35,992 bases of DNA, from the NCBI GenBank assembly GCA_964638635.1, contig CAZXAQ010000037.1, positions 1 through 35,992 on the forward strand. Direction: 5' to 3'. This document shows, one piece after another, positions 9,116-17,234 of this stretch. The stretch is from SZUA-430 sp964638635. Its GTDB lineage: Bacteria; Pseudomonadota; Alphaproteobacteria; Micropepsales; Micropepsaceae. The translations under genes were made by a program, and so were the position numbers. Every line of letters starts with the position of its first letter. Within the stretch, counting starts at the first letter, position 1. Under the pieces are notes generated by a model. That model was not told the origin of the DNA. It worked only from the letters and a program-made list of their open reading frames with translations, and did no database searches.

Positions 9116-10138
9116 ATGCTGAAGCACGTCGTCCGCACAATTTTGAGCATTCCGCCGCGCTGGCTCATCGCGTTCACGGGCGGCAAACCCATCACCATCG
9201 AAGGGCGGACGCTCGATCCGCGCATTCAGTTCTTGGGTGCCGCCGCAAAGCTTCAATCGGCGATCGAGTCTTTGCCGCCCGTCGAGGCGCGCAAGTTCGT
9301 GAACGCGTCGATGAAGCTCGTCGAAGGCGATCCGGCGCGCGAAGTCGACATTGCGAACATCGAAATTCCGGCGGACGGGTGGACGATCAAGGCGCGCACC
9401 TACCGGCCGCGGCTCGCGAACCGGTTGGTGCCGACGCTCGTCTATTATCACATGGGCGGGTGCGTGGTCGGCGATCTGGAGACGTGCCACGTGTTCTGCA
9501 CGCATATTGCAGAGCGGGTGGGATGCCTTGTCGTGTCGGTCGACTATCGCCTGGCGCCGGAGCACAAGTTTCCGGCGGCGGTCGACGATGCACTCGCGTC
9601 CTATCGCTGGGTCCGCGACAATGTCGAGGCGCTCGGCGCACTTCCCGGGCGAGTGGCGGTCGGCGGCGACTCTGCGGGCGGTTATCTCTCGGCGGTGATT
9701 TCGCAGGAGATGCGGCGGCTCGGCGAACAGGGGCCGACGCTGCAGATGATGATTTATCCCGCCGTGGTTTGGCGGATGGAGACGGCGTCGATGGAGACGT
9801 TTGGCGCGTCCTATCCGCTGAACAAGGCGATGATGTACTATTTTCGCGATCACTATTTCGGCGATCACGAGAGGGAGACGCTCGACCTCAGGGGGTCGCC
9901 GGGCTTGAACAAAGACCTAAGCGGCTTACCGCCGGCGTTAATTTATGCGGCCGGGCACGACCCGCTCGTCGATCAGGGGCGCGACTATGCCGAAGGGCTG
10001 AAGGCAGCCGGCGTGCCGGTCGTCTATCGCTGTTACGACTCGCTTGGGCATTGCTTCACGGCGATGAGCGGCGCGGTGCCTGCGGCGAAGGCGGCTTTGT
10101 TCGAGATCATCGAGGACTTGCGGAAGGCGATCGCATGA
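9116..10138 (+). CDS. Alpha/beta hydrolase, HSL family, copy 2 (tandem duplicate)
   Basis: A 340-residue esterase colinear with copy 1: the two align over all 340 positions without a gap, and my hand count is about 238 identities (70%). Triad residues fall at the same numbers: Ser186, Asp282 and His312, the last in G-H-C-F rather than A-H-G-F. The oxyanion motif is again H-M-G-G. ATG at 9116 is preferred over an upstream in-frame GTG (9089) because it aligns with copy 1. Divergence is concentrated at residues 41-80, the cap region that shapes substrate access in HSL enzymes, suggesting altered specificity. The stop overlaps the oxidoreductase start (ATGA). Confidence 0.92.
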   Translation: MLKHVVRTILSIPPRWLIAFTGGKPITIEGRTLDPRIQFLGAAAKLQSAIESLPPVEARKFVNASMKLVEGDPAREVDIANIEIPADGWTIKARTYRPRLANRLVPTLVYYHMGGCVVGDLETCHVFCTHIAERVGCLVVSVDYRLAPEHKFPAAVDDALASYRWVRDNVEALGALPGRVAVGGDSAGGYLSAVISQEMRRLGEQGPTLQMMIYPAVVWRMETASMETFGASYPLNKAMMYYFRDHYFGDHERETLDLRGSPGLNKDLSGLPPALIYAAGHDPLVDQGRDYAEGLKAAGVPVVYRCYDSLGHCFTAMSGAVPAAKAALFEIIEDLRKAIA

Positions 10139-11112
10139 GCCGCGCGCTTGTTTGCCCGGCGTTGGCGGACGACTTTTCCACGCTGCGGATCGAGCAGCAG
10201 ACGTTGCCGGCGCCGGGGTCCGGCGAGGTGCGCGTGCGGATGCGCGCGGCGTCGCTCAACTTTCCCGACGTGCTGATGACGCAGGGCAAGTATCAGCTGA
10301 AGCCGCCTCTGCCGTTCGTTCCCGGCATGGAGGGGGCGGGTGAGGTCGTCGCGTTGGGCGCGCGGGCGGGTGATGTGAAGGTGGGCGACGAAGTGGTTGT
10401 CGCCTCGCGCTTCGGCATGATGGCGGAGGAAGTGAACGTGCCTGTGGCCATGGTGCGGCCGAAGGCGGCCGCGATGACGTGGGCGGAGGCTGCGAGTTAT
10501 CCGGCGGCGTGGCTCACGGCCTATGTCGCGTTGGTGCGGCGCGGCGGGCTCGCGCGGGGCGAGACGTTGCTGGTGCATGGGGCGGCGGGCGGTGTCGGGA
10601 TGGCGGCGGTCGATCTCGGGCTGTTGCTGGGTGCCACGGTGATCGCGACAGCCGGCACGCAAGAGAAGCTCGACGTGCTGAAGGCGCGCGGGGCGCATCA
10701 CGTGATCAACTACACCAAGGGTTTTCGCGACGAGGTGAAGCGGCTCACGAACGACCGCGGCGCGGACGTGATCTACGATCCGGTCGGCGGCGACGTGTTC
10801 GACGAGAGCGTGCGGTGTATTGCGTTCGACGGGCGGTTGCTTGTGATCGGGTTCACCAGCGGGCGGATTCCGACGATCAGCGTGAACATGCCGCTGATCA
10901 AGGGGTTTTCCGTCGTTGGCGTGCGCGCGGGCGAATACGGGCGGCAATTTCCGGAGAAGGGGCGCGAGAACATCGCGGCGATCGAGAAACTCGCGCATGA
11001 GGGTCTGGTGCGCCCACATGTGGGTTTCAGCGTTCCGCTTGAGAAAGCGGTCAAAGCGTTCCGCGCGATGGCAACGCGGCGCGTGATCGGCAAGGCTGTG
11101 GTCACGTTTTAG
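10135..11112 (+). CDS. NADPH:quinone oxidoreductase-like MDR-family reductase
   Basis: A 325-residue medium-chain reductase/dehydrogenase of the zinc-free quinone oxidoreductase type, reducing quinones or activated C=C bonds with NADPH. The GroES-like N-terminal domain includes A-A-S-L-N-F-P-D and P-G-M-E-G-A-G-E. The nucleotide fold has G-A-A-G-G-V-G-M-A-A around 143-152. The cysteine and histidine ligands of zinc alcohol dehydrogenases are missing, as expected. The start overlaps the esterase-2 stop, so the two are probably one operon ending at the hairpin at 11141-11189. Confidence 0.9.
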   Translation: MSRALVCPALADDFSTLRIEQQTLPAPGSGEVRVRMRAASLNFPDVLMTQGKYQLKPPLPFVPGMEGAGEVVALGARAGDVKVGDEVVVASRFGMMAEEVNVPVAMVRPKAAAMTWAEAASYPAAWLTAYVALVRRGGLARGETLLVHGAAGGVGMAAVDLGLLLGATVIATAGTQEKLDVLKARGAHHVINYTKGFRDEVKRLTNDRGADVIYDPVGGDVFDESVRCIAFDGRLLVIGFTSGRIPTISVNMPLIKGFSVVGVRAGEYGRQFPEKGRENIAAIEKLAHEGLVRPHVGFSVPLEKAVKAFRAMATRRVIGKAVVTF

Positions 11113-11140
11113 AGACGACGCAAGCGGCCCAAAGAGGTCC

Positions 11141-11189
11141 GTCATGGCCGGGTTAAGCCAGGTCAAGCCCGGCCATGACGAACTTTTTT
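11141..11189 (+). terminator. Long perfect hairpin with T-run between convergent genes; REP-like palindrome
   Basis: GTCATGGCCGGG (11141-11152) and CCCGGCCATGAC (11168-11179) are perfect 12-base arms around a 15-base loop, followed by TTTTTT at 11184-11189. It ends the oxidoreductase operon and may also slow transcription from the opposing LuxR gene. The arm sequence resembles the dispersed intergenic palindromes common in alphaproteobacterial genomes. Confidence 0.8.
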
Positions 11190-11200
11190 CTGGGGCTGGT

Positions 11201-11923
11201 CTACGCTGAAGCCTTCACCAGATCCGGGCGTTCGCGGAGCAACCTGGCGACCGCTTGGACGCGGGTTTCGACGTTGAGCTTCGCTTTGGCGTTGTCGATG
11301 TGGAAGCGGACCGTGCGCGGCGCGACGGCGATGATGCGGGCGACTTCTTGATCCGTCTTGCCGCGCGAGACCCAGGTCAGGCATTCGAGTTCGCGCGCGG
11401 TCAGGCTCGGCGTGCCGGCGGTCGAGGTGCCGCTGCGCAGTTCTTGCGCGCGGTGCCAGCCGGCGTGGACGGCGAGTTTGATCTTGTCGGAGGCGAGTGG
11501 GCTCAACGCCGGCTTCGCGCCGATCAGCGTCGCCATCGCGACCGCCGCGGTGCCGTCGCGCAGGGGCACGACCAATCCATTCGACGGCGCGGCAATGTCG
11601 GGGCGATGCGTCAGCTTGCCAAGAAGACCCAGGCTTGCCGACAGCGAGAATTCGAACGGCGAGTGCATTTGCCGCGCGCGCTCGATCAGCGGATGAGCCT
11701 GGAAGTCGCCGGCGCGATCAAGCCGGCGCAACACGCGCGCGGGCACGTTCGAGCACAGCAGCGCGTCGCTGACCCGCGCCGTCGCGCGCTGAAGATCGAA
11801 GAACGACACGCGCGTCAGGCCGTAGCCCGAGGCGTATTGCTGTAGCAGCGCGCACACCGAGGTGAAGCTTGCGGCTGTCGCCAAGCGGCCAAACAGCTCG
11901 CCGAGTTCCAAATATGCGTCCAC
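11201..11923 (-). CDS. LuxR-type regulator with autoinducer-binding-like domain (LuxR solo)
   Basis: A 240-residue protein, the usual length of quorum-sensing LuxR regulators. Residues about 20-160 resemble the autoinducer-binding domain: F-F-D-L-Q, then the P-L-I-E-R-A-R stretch where classical members have D-P. Here the Asp is His (A-H-P-L) and an expected nearby Trp is Phe. The C-terminal GerE-type helix-turn-helix is clear: L-T-A-R-E-L-E-C-L-T-W and R-T-V-R-F-H. GTG at 11923 is chosen because GAGAG precedes it at good spacing and the frame above it is out-of-phase deacetylase sequence. No luxI-type synthase is in the window. Confidence 0.85.
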   Translation of the reverse strand: MDAYLELGELFGRLATAASFTSVCALLQQYASGYGLTRVSFFDLQRATARVSDALLCSNVPARVLRRLDRAGDFQAHPLIERARQMHSPFEFSLSASLGLLGKLTHRPDIAAPSNGLVVPLRDGTAAVAMATLIGAKPALSPLASDKIKLAVHAGWHRAQELRSGTSTAGTPSLTARELECLTWVSRGKTDQEVARIIAVAPRTVRFHIDNAKAKLNVETRVQAVARLLRERPDLVKASA

Positions 11924-12078
11924 GTCTCTCGCTTTTCTGTTGGCGCGGCCAGCCGGACGAAAACTCGCGCCCGGCTTGATTGAAGCGATTGAAATGCAAT
12001 CGCTGGGGGTCGCGCGGGCCGTGACGTCGCATACGCGCCCTGACGGCGGCGACTGCCACAAAGGCCAGGGGCCCTGAT

Positions 12079-12990
12079 TTACTCTACGGTTTTGAGCACA
12101 CGCTCGGAAAACAGTTTTTCGAGCACCGCCTCGTCCTCGCGTTCGTGAACGAGGTCGATGGGTTTTGTGCCTTGGGTGCGGGCGATGGCGGCGACGCGGC
12201 CTTGGTTCAAGAACAACGTGTCGGGCTCGATCTCGGCGATCGGATCGGCGTAGGCAACGTCCGGGGTCACAATCGTCCAGCCGCGTTTGCGCAGTTCGGC
12301 AGCGAGGTCGCCGATGAAGAGCGCGGCCAAGTCGTTCTCGTGCAGCAACAGAACGTGGCGCGGTGAGCGGCCGAGCGTCTTCGCGCCGATGGCGTCGTAG
12401 AACTCGATCGCCTGCATCAGCGTCTCGACGTAGAGGGTGCGCAGCGCGGCATCGTCGACCGCCTGGCCCGCCTTCTTCGCGTTGTTCGCGAGCGAATTTA
12501 GGTACCAATCGTAATTGTCGATCGTGACGTAACCTTGGGCGTAGTTCATCGCACGCAAGCCGGAGCGCACCGCGTCGCGTTTTTCGCGCGTGTCGCCTTC
12601 GGACAGGAACGGGAAACGAAACCAAGCGCGGAAATTCTGCATGCCTCTCAGCGATGCGTCAGCCGTCGCGATGTCCGCGAGGTATTCCTCCGCCGTGAGG
12701 TCCTTCAGATTGCGGTGGGTGTTCGAGTGGTTCGCGATCAGGTGGCCTGCCGCGGCGTAGGCGGTGAGGCGCGCGAGTTCGGCTTGCGTTCGGCTGCGCG
12801 GAATGGCGAAGAACGCGGCTTGTTCGATGCCCGCCGCTTTGAGCGCCGCGATGAGGCGCTGCGTGCGCGCCTCGCCGGTCATGATGGCGGTGTCGTTCGT
12901 CGGCGCGTCGTCGAACGTGATCGCGATCTCGCGCGCCATCGCTGGCGCGAGCGACAAGGCAAACGCGATCGCGAGCAGAACGCGGATCAT
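12079..12990 (-). CDS. Secreted polysaccharide deacetylase (CE4/NodB-like)
   Basis: A 303-residue exported hydrolase that would remove N- or O-acetyl groups from a glycan, probably at the envelope. A signal peptide runs to about A19 (A-P-A-M-A). CE4 motif 1, T-F-D-D-A-P, has the catalytic and metal Asp at 27-28. Motif 2, H-S-N-T-H, supplies the two metal histidines at 88 and 92. Motif 3 is W-F-R-F-P-F-L near 123-129 and a late L-L-H-E-N-D matches the His-containing motif. The ATG overlaps the stop of the upstream SDR gene (ATGA), so translation is probably coupled. Confidence 0.9.
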   Translation of the reverse strand: MIRVLLAIAFALSLAPAMAREIAITFDDAPTNDTAIMTGEARTQRLIAALKAAGIEQAAFFAIPRSRTQAELARLTAYAAAGHLIANHSNTHRNLKDLTAEEYLADIATADASLRGMQNFRAWFRFPFLSEGDTREKRDAVRSGLRAMNYAQGYVTIDNYDWYLNSLANNAKKAGQAVDDAALRTLYVETLMQAIEFYDAIGAKTLGRSPRHVLLLHENDLAALFIGDLAAELRKRGWTIVTPDVAYADPIAEIEPDTLFLNQGRVAAIARTQGTKPIDLVHEREDEAVLEKLFSERVLKTVE

Positions 12991-13889
12991 ACCGTGCGTT
13001 TGACGCGATCCTTCTCATTCGCGCCTTTGATCATGTTGCGAATGTTTTCCCAGTCGCTGTCGCCGAGCTTGGAGAGTTGCGAGAAGTTGCCGCCGCCACC
13101 CAAGAAGCTGCCGCCGTCGATCGCGATCGTTTCGCCGGTGAGGTAATCGCAGCCGTCGGCCATCAAGAACGTCGCGAGGTTGCGGAGTTCGTGCATTTGA
13201 CCGACGCGGCCCATCGGGTTGCCGGCGGCGCTGCCGTCCGTTTCGCTGCCCATGGAGCCGGAGCGCATCGAGCCTGGGTTCAACCGTTCCCACGCGCCCT
13301 TTGTCGGGAACGGTCCCGGCGCGATCGCGTTCAAGCGAATGCCGTGCGGCGCCCATTCGACGGCGAGCGACTTCGTCATGATGTTGAGGCCCGCCTTCGA
13401 CATGGCGGAGGGCACTGTGAATGGGCCGCCGTTCCAGACCCACGTCGTCAGGATCGAGATGACGTTCGCCTTGTGCTTCTTTTCGATCCAGCGTTTGCCG
13501 GCGGCGAGCGTCATATAGAACGTGCCGTGGAAGACGATGTTGGCGATCGCGTTGAAACCGTTCGGCGACAGGTCCTTCGTGCGCGAGATGAAGTTGCCGG
13601 CCGCATTGTTCACCAGGCCGTCGAGCGGGCCTTCGTTGAAGATGCGGGTCATCAGGTCTTCAACCGCGTCGGCGACGCGGATGTCGCATTCGAGGGGGGT
13701 GACCTTCGTGTTGTGCGTTTTCGAAATCTCGTTCGCGGTTTCCTGAAGGACCGAACCTCTGCGGCCGCAGATGTAGAGTTCGGCGCCGAGCTTCGCGTAC
13801 TCGTCGGCCATCTCTTTGCCGAGCCCCGTGCCGCCGCCGGTTACGAGGATGCGTTTGCCTTTCAAGAGGTCGCTGCGAAACATCGTCAT
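12987..13889 (-). CDS. SDR-family reductase, 2,4-dienoyl-CoA-reductase-like
   Basis: A 300-residue short-chain dehydrogenase/reductase. The cofactor motif T-G-G-G-T-G-L-G is at 17-24 and N-N-A-A-G at 94-98. The classical Y-x-x-x-K active site is replaced by S-A-M-S-K (161-165): the lysine remains but the tyrosine does not, as in the peroxisomal/mitochondrial 2,4-dienoyl-CoA reductase group. That would place it in oxidation of polyunsaturated or ring-derived acyl-CoA. The C-terminal G-G-S-F-L-G-G-G-G is also seen in that group. Start at 13889 rather than upstream frames, because the alternatives overlap the preceding gene. Confidence 0.87.
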   Translation of the reverse strand: MTMFRSDLLKGKRILVTGGGTGLGKEMADEYAKLGAELYICGRRGSVLQETANEISKTHNTKVTPLECDIRVADAVEDLMTRIFNEGPLDGLVNNAAGNFISRTKDLSPNGFNAIANIVFHGTFYMTLAAGKRWIEKKHKANVISILTTWVWNGGPFTVPSAMSKAGLNIMTKSLAVEWAPHGIRLNAIAPGPFPTKGAWERLNPGSMRSGSMGSETDGSAAGNPMGRVGQMHELRNLATFLMADGCDYLTGETIAIDGGSFLGGGGNFSQLSKLGDSDWENIRNMIKGANEKDRVKRTV

Positions 13890-13908
13890 GGCATGAGTTC
13901 CCAGTTTG

Positions 13909-14235
13909 TCAGTGTGGCCGGCTGCATCCGTAGACTGCGACGAGTGCGGCCGCAACGCTCTCGGCGTGCGGGCGGTGATCCATCGACGGAATCTGCTCGC
14001 TGATCCAATATGTGATTTCGTAGACCAGCGTTTCGTCCGATATGCCTTGCGGCATGCAGAGTTTTTTGCGCGCGTCCGGTCCGTATTCGACGGCGCGGCG
14101 GGCTTCGTTGATCTGCTGCAGGCACCAGGCGTCGTCGTCGCTGCAGCGGTCGAGAAACGCGCGCGTCGTGCCGGACCAGGCTTGCGACGGCAGCGCGGCG
14201 GCGAGAGCGAGTAGAGACAGTGTGATCCACCTCAT
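13909..14235 (-). CDS. Small secreted cysteine-containing protein, Rap1a/Tai-like
   Basis: A 108-residue protein with an N-terminal signal peptide ending near S-Q-A-W. The mature part has four cysteines and the pattern C...C-L-Q-Q, then C-M-P-Q-G-I-S and a final Y-G-C, which resembles the Rap1a/Tai immunity-protein fold (periplasmic proteins, some protecting against type VI amidase effectors). ATG at 14235 is chosen because AAGGAG lies eight bases upstream; an in-frame GTG sits inside that site. No type VI secretion gene is nearby, so an immunity role is not supported by context. It lies 19 bases before the SDR start. Confidence 0.7.
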   Translation of the reverse strand: MRWITLSLLALAAALPSQAWSGTTRAFLDRCSDDDAWCLQQINEARRAVEYGPDARKKLCMPQGISDETLVYEITYWISEQIPSMDHRPHAESVAAALVAVYGCSRPH

Positions 14236-14262
14236 GGGCGGCACTCCTTCGAGACGGCCTAA

Positions 14263-14784
14263 CTATGCACGGACGTAGGATTGGCGCGCCAGGCCTTTGT
14301 CATAGCCTTGGGTGCCGACGAGTTTCAGGGCGCTTTCCGGGCGGCCGTCTGCGAACAGGCGGATACCGCCGCCCAGCAGCGTCGGCACGGTGAACAGGTC
14401 GATCCGGTCGATTGCCTCCGTGGCCAGAAACGCGTTGATCGTTTGGGCGCCGCCCATGATCCACGTGTCCTTGGCGCCACCGGCCGCGCGCAGCGCCGCG
14501 ACGAGGCGCGGAATATCGGCGCCGACGCGCGTCACGTTCGGCGGCGCGTCCGCGAGCGGGCCCGTGGTGATGACGAGGCTGCGCATCGATTTGTAGGGCC
14601 ACTCGCCGTGCGAGCTCGCGACGTCGTAGGTCTTTCGCCCGGCGACGATCGTGCCGATCTCCTGGATGAACGTTCGGTAGCCGTAGTCGACGTCGTCGAA
14701 CGGGCGAAGCCAATCGATATCGCCGTCGGGGCGGGCGATGTAGCCGTCAAGCGATTGCGCGATGTAGAGGCGGATCAGGGGCAT
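14263..14784 (-). CDS. RibD C-terminal/dihydrofolate-reductase-like reductase
   Basis: A 173-residue soluble NADPH-dependent reductase-fold protein. Family features: the opening I-A-Q-S-L-D-G-Y-I-A, G-R-K-T-Y-D-V near 49-55, W-I-M-G-G-A near 107-112 for the cofactor phosphates, and a closing G-x-x-L-F segment. These proteins are often annotated as dihydrofolate reductase or RibD-like but are rarely characterised. ATG at 14784 lies 10 bases downstream of the truncated ligase stop, so it is probably the last gene of the RidA-exonuclease-ligase transcript. A functional link to repair is not evident. Confidence 0.85.
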   Translation of the reverse strand: MPLIRLYIAQSLDGYIARPDGDIDWLRPFDDVDYGYRTFIQEIGTIVAGRKTYDVASSHGEWPYKSMRSLVITTGPLADAPPNVTRVGADIPRLVAALRAAGGAKDTWIMGGAQTINAFLATEAIDRIDLFTVPTLLGGGIRLFADGRPESALKLVGTQGYDKGLARQSYVRA

Positions 14785-14794
14785 GGAGGCGACT

Positions 14795-15694
14795 CTACGT
14801 TGGGTGAAGCCGTGCTTCCAGTGCGCTAAGCGTGGCTGCATCGGATGGAGTGGCGGTTTCGAGCACGCGAACGAGGTGTGGGGCGCGGAGCGTGAGGCCG
14901 GCTTTGCGACGTGGTGTTTGTGTGATTCCTGTGAACGAGAGTTCTGCGACCAAGGCCACATCGCGGTCATGGCGAACTTCGCGCACGGGTCCGAAGCGGG
15001 CGGTGGTGTGTTCGGCGATGAAACGTTCGATGGGCTCGGCGTCGGCGGGGGCAACCTCGCAGTGACCGATTGGTGCGAGCGAGTCGCCGTTCCAGATGCC
15101 GAACGTGCAGCGTAGCGGCGAAATACGGGCGCGGGCGTTTGTGCGCTCGGCATAGAGCAGGATTGCGGCGATTGTGCCTGACGTGTCCTTCTTCGGCGCG
15201 GCGCGGAAGAGTTCGTCTTGGGCGGTCGTGGCCTCTGTGGCGCCGGTTTCGCGCGGACGGTCGATGCGCAGCGTGCCGGTGACGAGCTTGATGAGCACGT
15301 AGCGGCCGGTTTCGTCGCAGGCGTCGAGCCAGGCTTCGATGCGTTTCGGCAGTTCGCTGCGGCCGAGTGTGGCGAGCGCTTCGACGATCTCGCTCAAGGT
15401 TGGGTCGCGGTTGGCGCGGCGCTTGGGATTCCAAGTCAGTGCGATCGTTTCGGCGATGTCGCCTGTGTAAGCTTGCGCAAGGCCGAAAAGTTTCGGATCG
15501 ATGCGCGCTTCCGCGAGGCCGCGGATGAGCGCGAGTTTCACCGCGCGGGGCTTCAGTTTGCCGTCGAGCAGGTCGCGGGCGAGCGTGCGATCGGGCTCCG
15601 GCGTTTCGTGCAGATAATCGGCGGCGAACGCTGCTTTCATCTCGGCATCGGTCAACGTTTCGAGGCGTGCGATCAGGGCAGCGAGGCGGTTCAC
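14795..15694 (-). CDS. ATP-dependent DNA ligase homologue lacking the adenylation domain
   Basis: A 299-residue protein matching the two ends of the ligase from the ligase-associated repair cluster (normally about 530 residues). Residues 1-150 match the helical N-terminal DNA-binding domain, including A-L-I-R-G-L-A-E and V-L-I-K-L-V-T-G-T-L-R-I. After a short linker (about 151-175) it enters the C-terminal OB domain: A-I-L-L-Y-A-E-R, then F-G-I-W-N-G-D. The whole nucleotidyltransferase domain with the catalytic K-x-D-G is missing, in frame. The terminal motif is also worn: R-R-K-A-G where R-H-K-S-G is usual, and no D-K. GTG start overlaps the exonuclease stop (GTGA). It cannot seal nicks alone; either a DNA-binding partner protein or a decaying remnant. 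Confidence 0.85.
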   Translation of the reverse strand: MNRLAALIARLETLTDAEMKAAFAADYLHETPEPDRTLARDLLDGKLKPRAVKLALIRGLAEARIDPKLFGLAQAYTGDIAETIALTWNPKRRANRDPTLSEIVEALATLGRSELPKRIEAWLDACDETGRYVLIKLVTGTLRIDRPRETGATEATTAQDELFRAAPKKDTSGTIAAILLYAERTNARARISPLRCTFGIWNGDSLAPIGHCEVAPADAEPIERFIAEHTTARFGPVREVRHDRDVALVAELSFTGITQTPRRKAGLTLRAPHLVRVLETATPSDAATLSALEARLHPT

Positions 15695-16704
15695 GCGGGT
15701 GGTGCCTCTTGCGGGCCTTCTTCGTCGCCGTAGCCTGCGATCGAAAGCGGGCGGGCGCGGATGCCTTTTGTCTTTGCCCAGTGCAGCAGCGCTGCTTCCT
15801 CGCCGTGCGTGATCCAGAGTTCGCCGGGGGCAACCTCTTCGATCGTTTGGGTGAGTTCGTGCCAGTCCGCATGATCGGAGACGATGAGCGGCAGGTCGAC
15901 GTTTGCGGCCCGCGCGCGCTTGCGGGTACGCATCCAGCCACTGGCGTAAGCGGTGACGGGATCGTTCGTGCCCTCGGGCAGCTCGGCCATGCCGACGACG
16001 ATAGCGCCGTTGAGTTTGGTCGCCGGTGCGCTTGCGAGTGCGCGTATGTCGCCGAGCGGCACACCGTGGGCGGCGTAGACGGCGCAGAGTTTCGCCGTCG
16101 CCGCGTCGACGTAGATGGGGGCGGTGTATCCCGCCTCACGGAACAATGCGATCAGTCGCTGCGCCTTGCCGAGCGAGTAGGCGCCGATCGTGTGCGGGCG
16201 GTCGGGGAAAAGACGCAACGCGTGCAGCAATTTCGTGGCCTCGTCCGACGCAGGCGGATGGCGGAACAACGGCAGGCCGAATGTCGCTTCGGTGATGAAG
16301 ATATCGCAGGGCACCGGCTCGAACGGCGGGCAGGTCGGATCGCGCGCGCGTTTGTAGTCGCCGGACACGACGACGCGCTTGCCTGCGACTTCGATCACGA
16401 CTTGCGCCGAGCCGATGACGTGGCCCGCGGGTCTCAGCGTCACGGCGGCGTCGCCCAGCGCGACCGTCTCTCCGAAGCGCAGCGCCTGGCGCGTGCCGGC
16501 GAATTTCTCGCCGTAGCGTGCGGCCATCACGGCCAGTGTTTCCTTGGTTGCGAGCACCGCCTCATGACCTGAGCGTGCGTGGTCCGAATGCCCGTGCGTG
16601 ATCAAGGCGCGGGGCACTTTGCGCACGGGGTCGACGTGGAAGTCACCCGCCTCGCAATAGAGGCCTGCGGGCGTGAGTTTCAATATGTTGGCGGCACGTG
16701 TCAC
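15691..16704 (-). CDS. Ligase-associated DNA exonuclease (metallo-beta-lactamase fold)
   Basis: A 337-residue metal-dependent DNA exonuclease of the SNM1-like group that travels with Lhr-core, PdeM and an ATP-dependent ligase in many bacteria. The metal motif H-G-H-S-D-H is at 37-42, S-G-D-Y-K follows near 125, and later histidines S-D-H-A-D-W and T-H-G-E complete the pattern. GTG at 16704 is chosen because it overlaps the RidA stop (GTGA) and the family match starts a few residues later; the 44 codons upstream in frame are RidA read in another phase. It is coupled to the truncated ligase by a second GTGA overlap. Confidence 0.92.
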   Translation of the reverse strand: MTRAANILKLTPAGLYCEAGDFHVDPVRKVPRALITHGHSDHARSGHEAVLATKETLAVMAARYGEKFAGTRQALRFGETVALGDAAVTLRPAGHVIGSAQVVIEVAGKRVVVSGDYKRARDPTCPPFEPVPCDIFITEATFGLPLFRHPPASDEATKLLHALRLFPDRPHTIGAYSLGKAQRLIALFREAGYTAPIYVDAATAKLCAVYAAHGVPLGDIRALASAPATKLNGAIVVGMAELPEGTNDPVTAYASGWMRTRKRARAANVDLPLIVSDHADWHELTQTIEEVAPGELWITHGEEAALLHWAKTKGIRARPLSIAGYGDEEGPQEAPPA

Positions 16705-17087
16705 TTGCCGCAGTAGGCCATGACTTCGACTTCGACCTGGGCGCCGAGGGCAAGTCCGCTTGCGCCGAAGGCTGAGCGGGCGGGCATGCGGTCGGGGTGG
16801 AAGTAGGTGACGTAGACCTTGTTGAAGTCGGCCCACTTCTTCATATCGGCGAGCATGACTGTCGCTTTGAAAACGTGGTCGAAGGTCAGGCCGTTTTCGG
16901 TGAGCACGTTTTTGATGTTTTCCATCGTCTGGCGCGCTTCGGCTTCCATGCCGCCCGCGACGAGTTCCATTTTGCCGGGGACGTTGCCGAGGCAGCCCGA
17001 GAGGTAGAGTACGTCGCCGACGCGGGTGGCGGCGCTGAACGGCAGTTTGGCGGCTTTGACGGCGGGGGATGAGATGAATTCGAGCAT
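16701..17087 (-). CDS. RidA-family enamine/imine deaminase
   Basis: A 128-residue protein of exactly the usual length. It would hydrolyse reactive enamine/imine intermediates of amino-acid metabolism in the cytoplasm. Typical segments are V-G-D-V-L-Y-L-S-G near 23-31, Q-T-M-E-N-I-K-N-V-L near 53-62, and the C-terminal A-R-S-A-F-G-A-S-G-L carrying the conserved arginine. ATG at 17087 has GGAG at good spacing; a GTG four codons upstream would overlap that site. First gene of a tightly packed operon with the exonuclease; the link may be only positional. Confidence 0.93.
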   Translation of the reverse strand: MLEFISSPAVKAAKLPFSAATRVGDVLYLSGCLGNVPGKMELVAGGMEAEARQTMENIKNVLTENGLTFDHVFKATVMLADMKKWADFNKVYVTYFHPDRMPARSAFGASGLALGAQVEVEVMAYCGK

Positions 17088-17234
17088 GGCGTTCTCCACA
17101 AATTTGCCGGTGACGTTACCCCGACCGGTGGTTTGAGGGCCAGGCGCGTGACTGAGCCCCTCGTGCTTGCGGTTTTGGTTCGATCTATGTTGGGTTCAGC
17201 CGCCGGTTCGCGGTTTCGAGGGGTTCGATTGGGC

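Noticed and set aside
14795..15694. Ligase truncation as a frameshift or sequencing error
   Set aside because: The gene has one intact frame with both end domains in register, and its neighbours abut at both ends, leaving no room for a hidden adenylation domain in another frame.
16705..16836. N-terminal 44-codon extension of the exonuclease
   Set aside because: Arg/Pro-rich residues that overlap RidA out of phase. The GTG at 16704 gives the coupled start and the family N-terminus.
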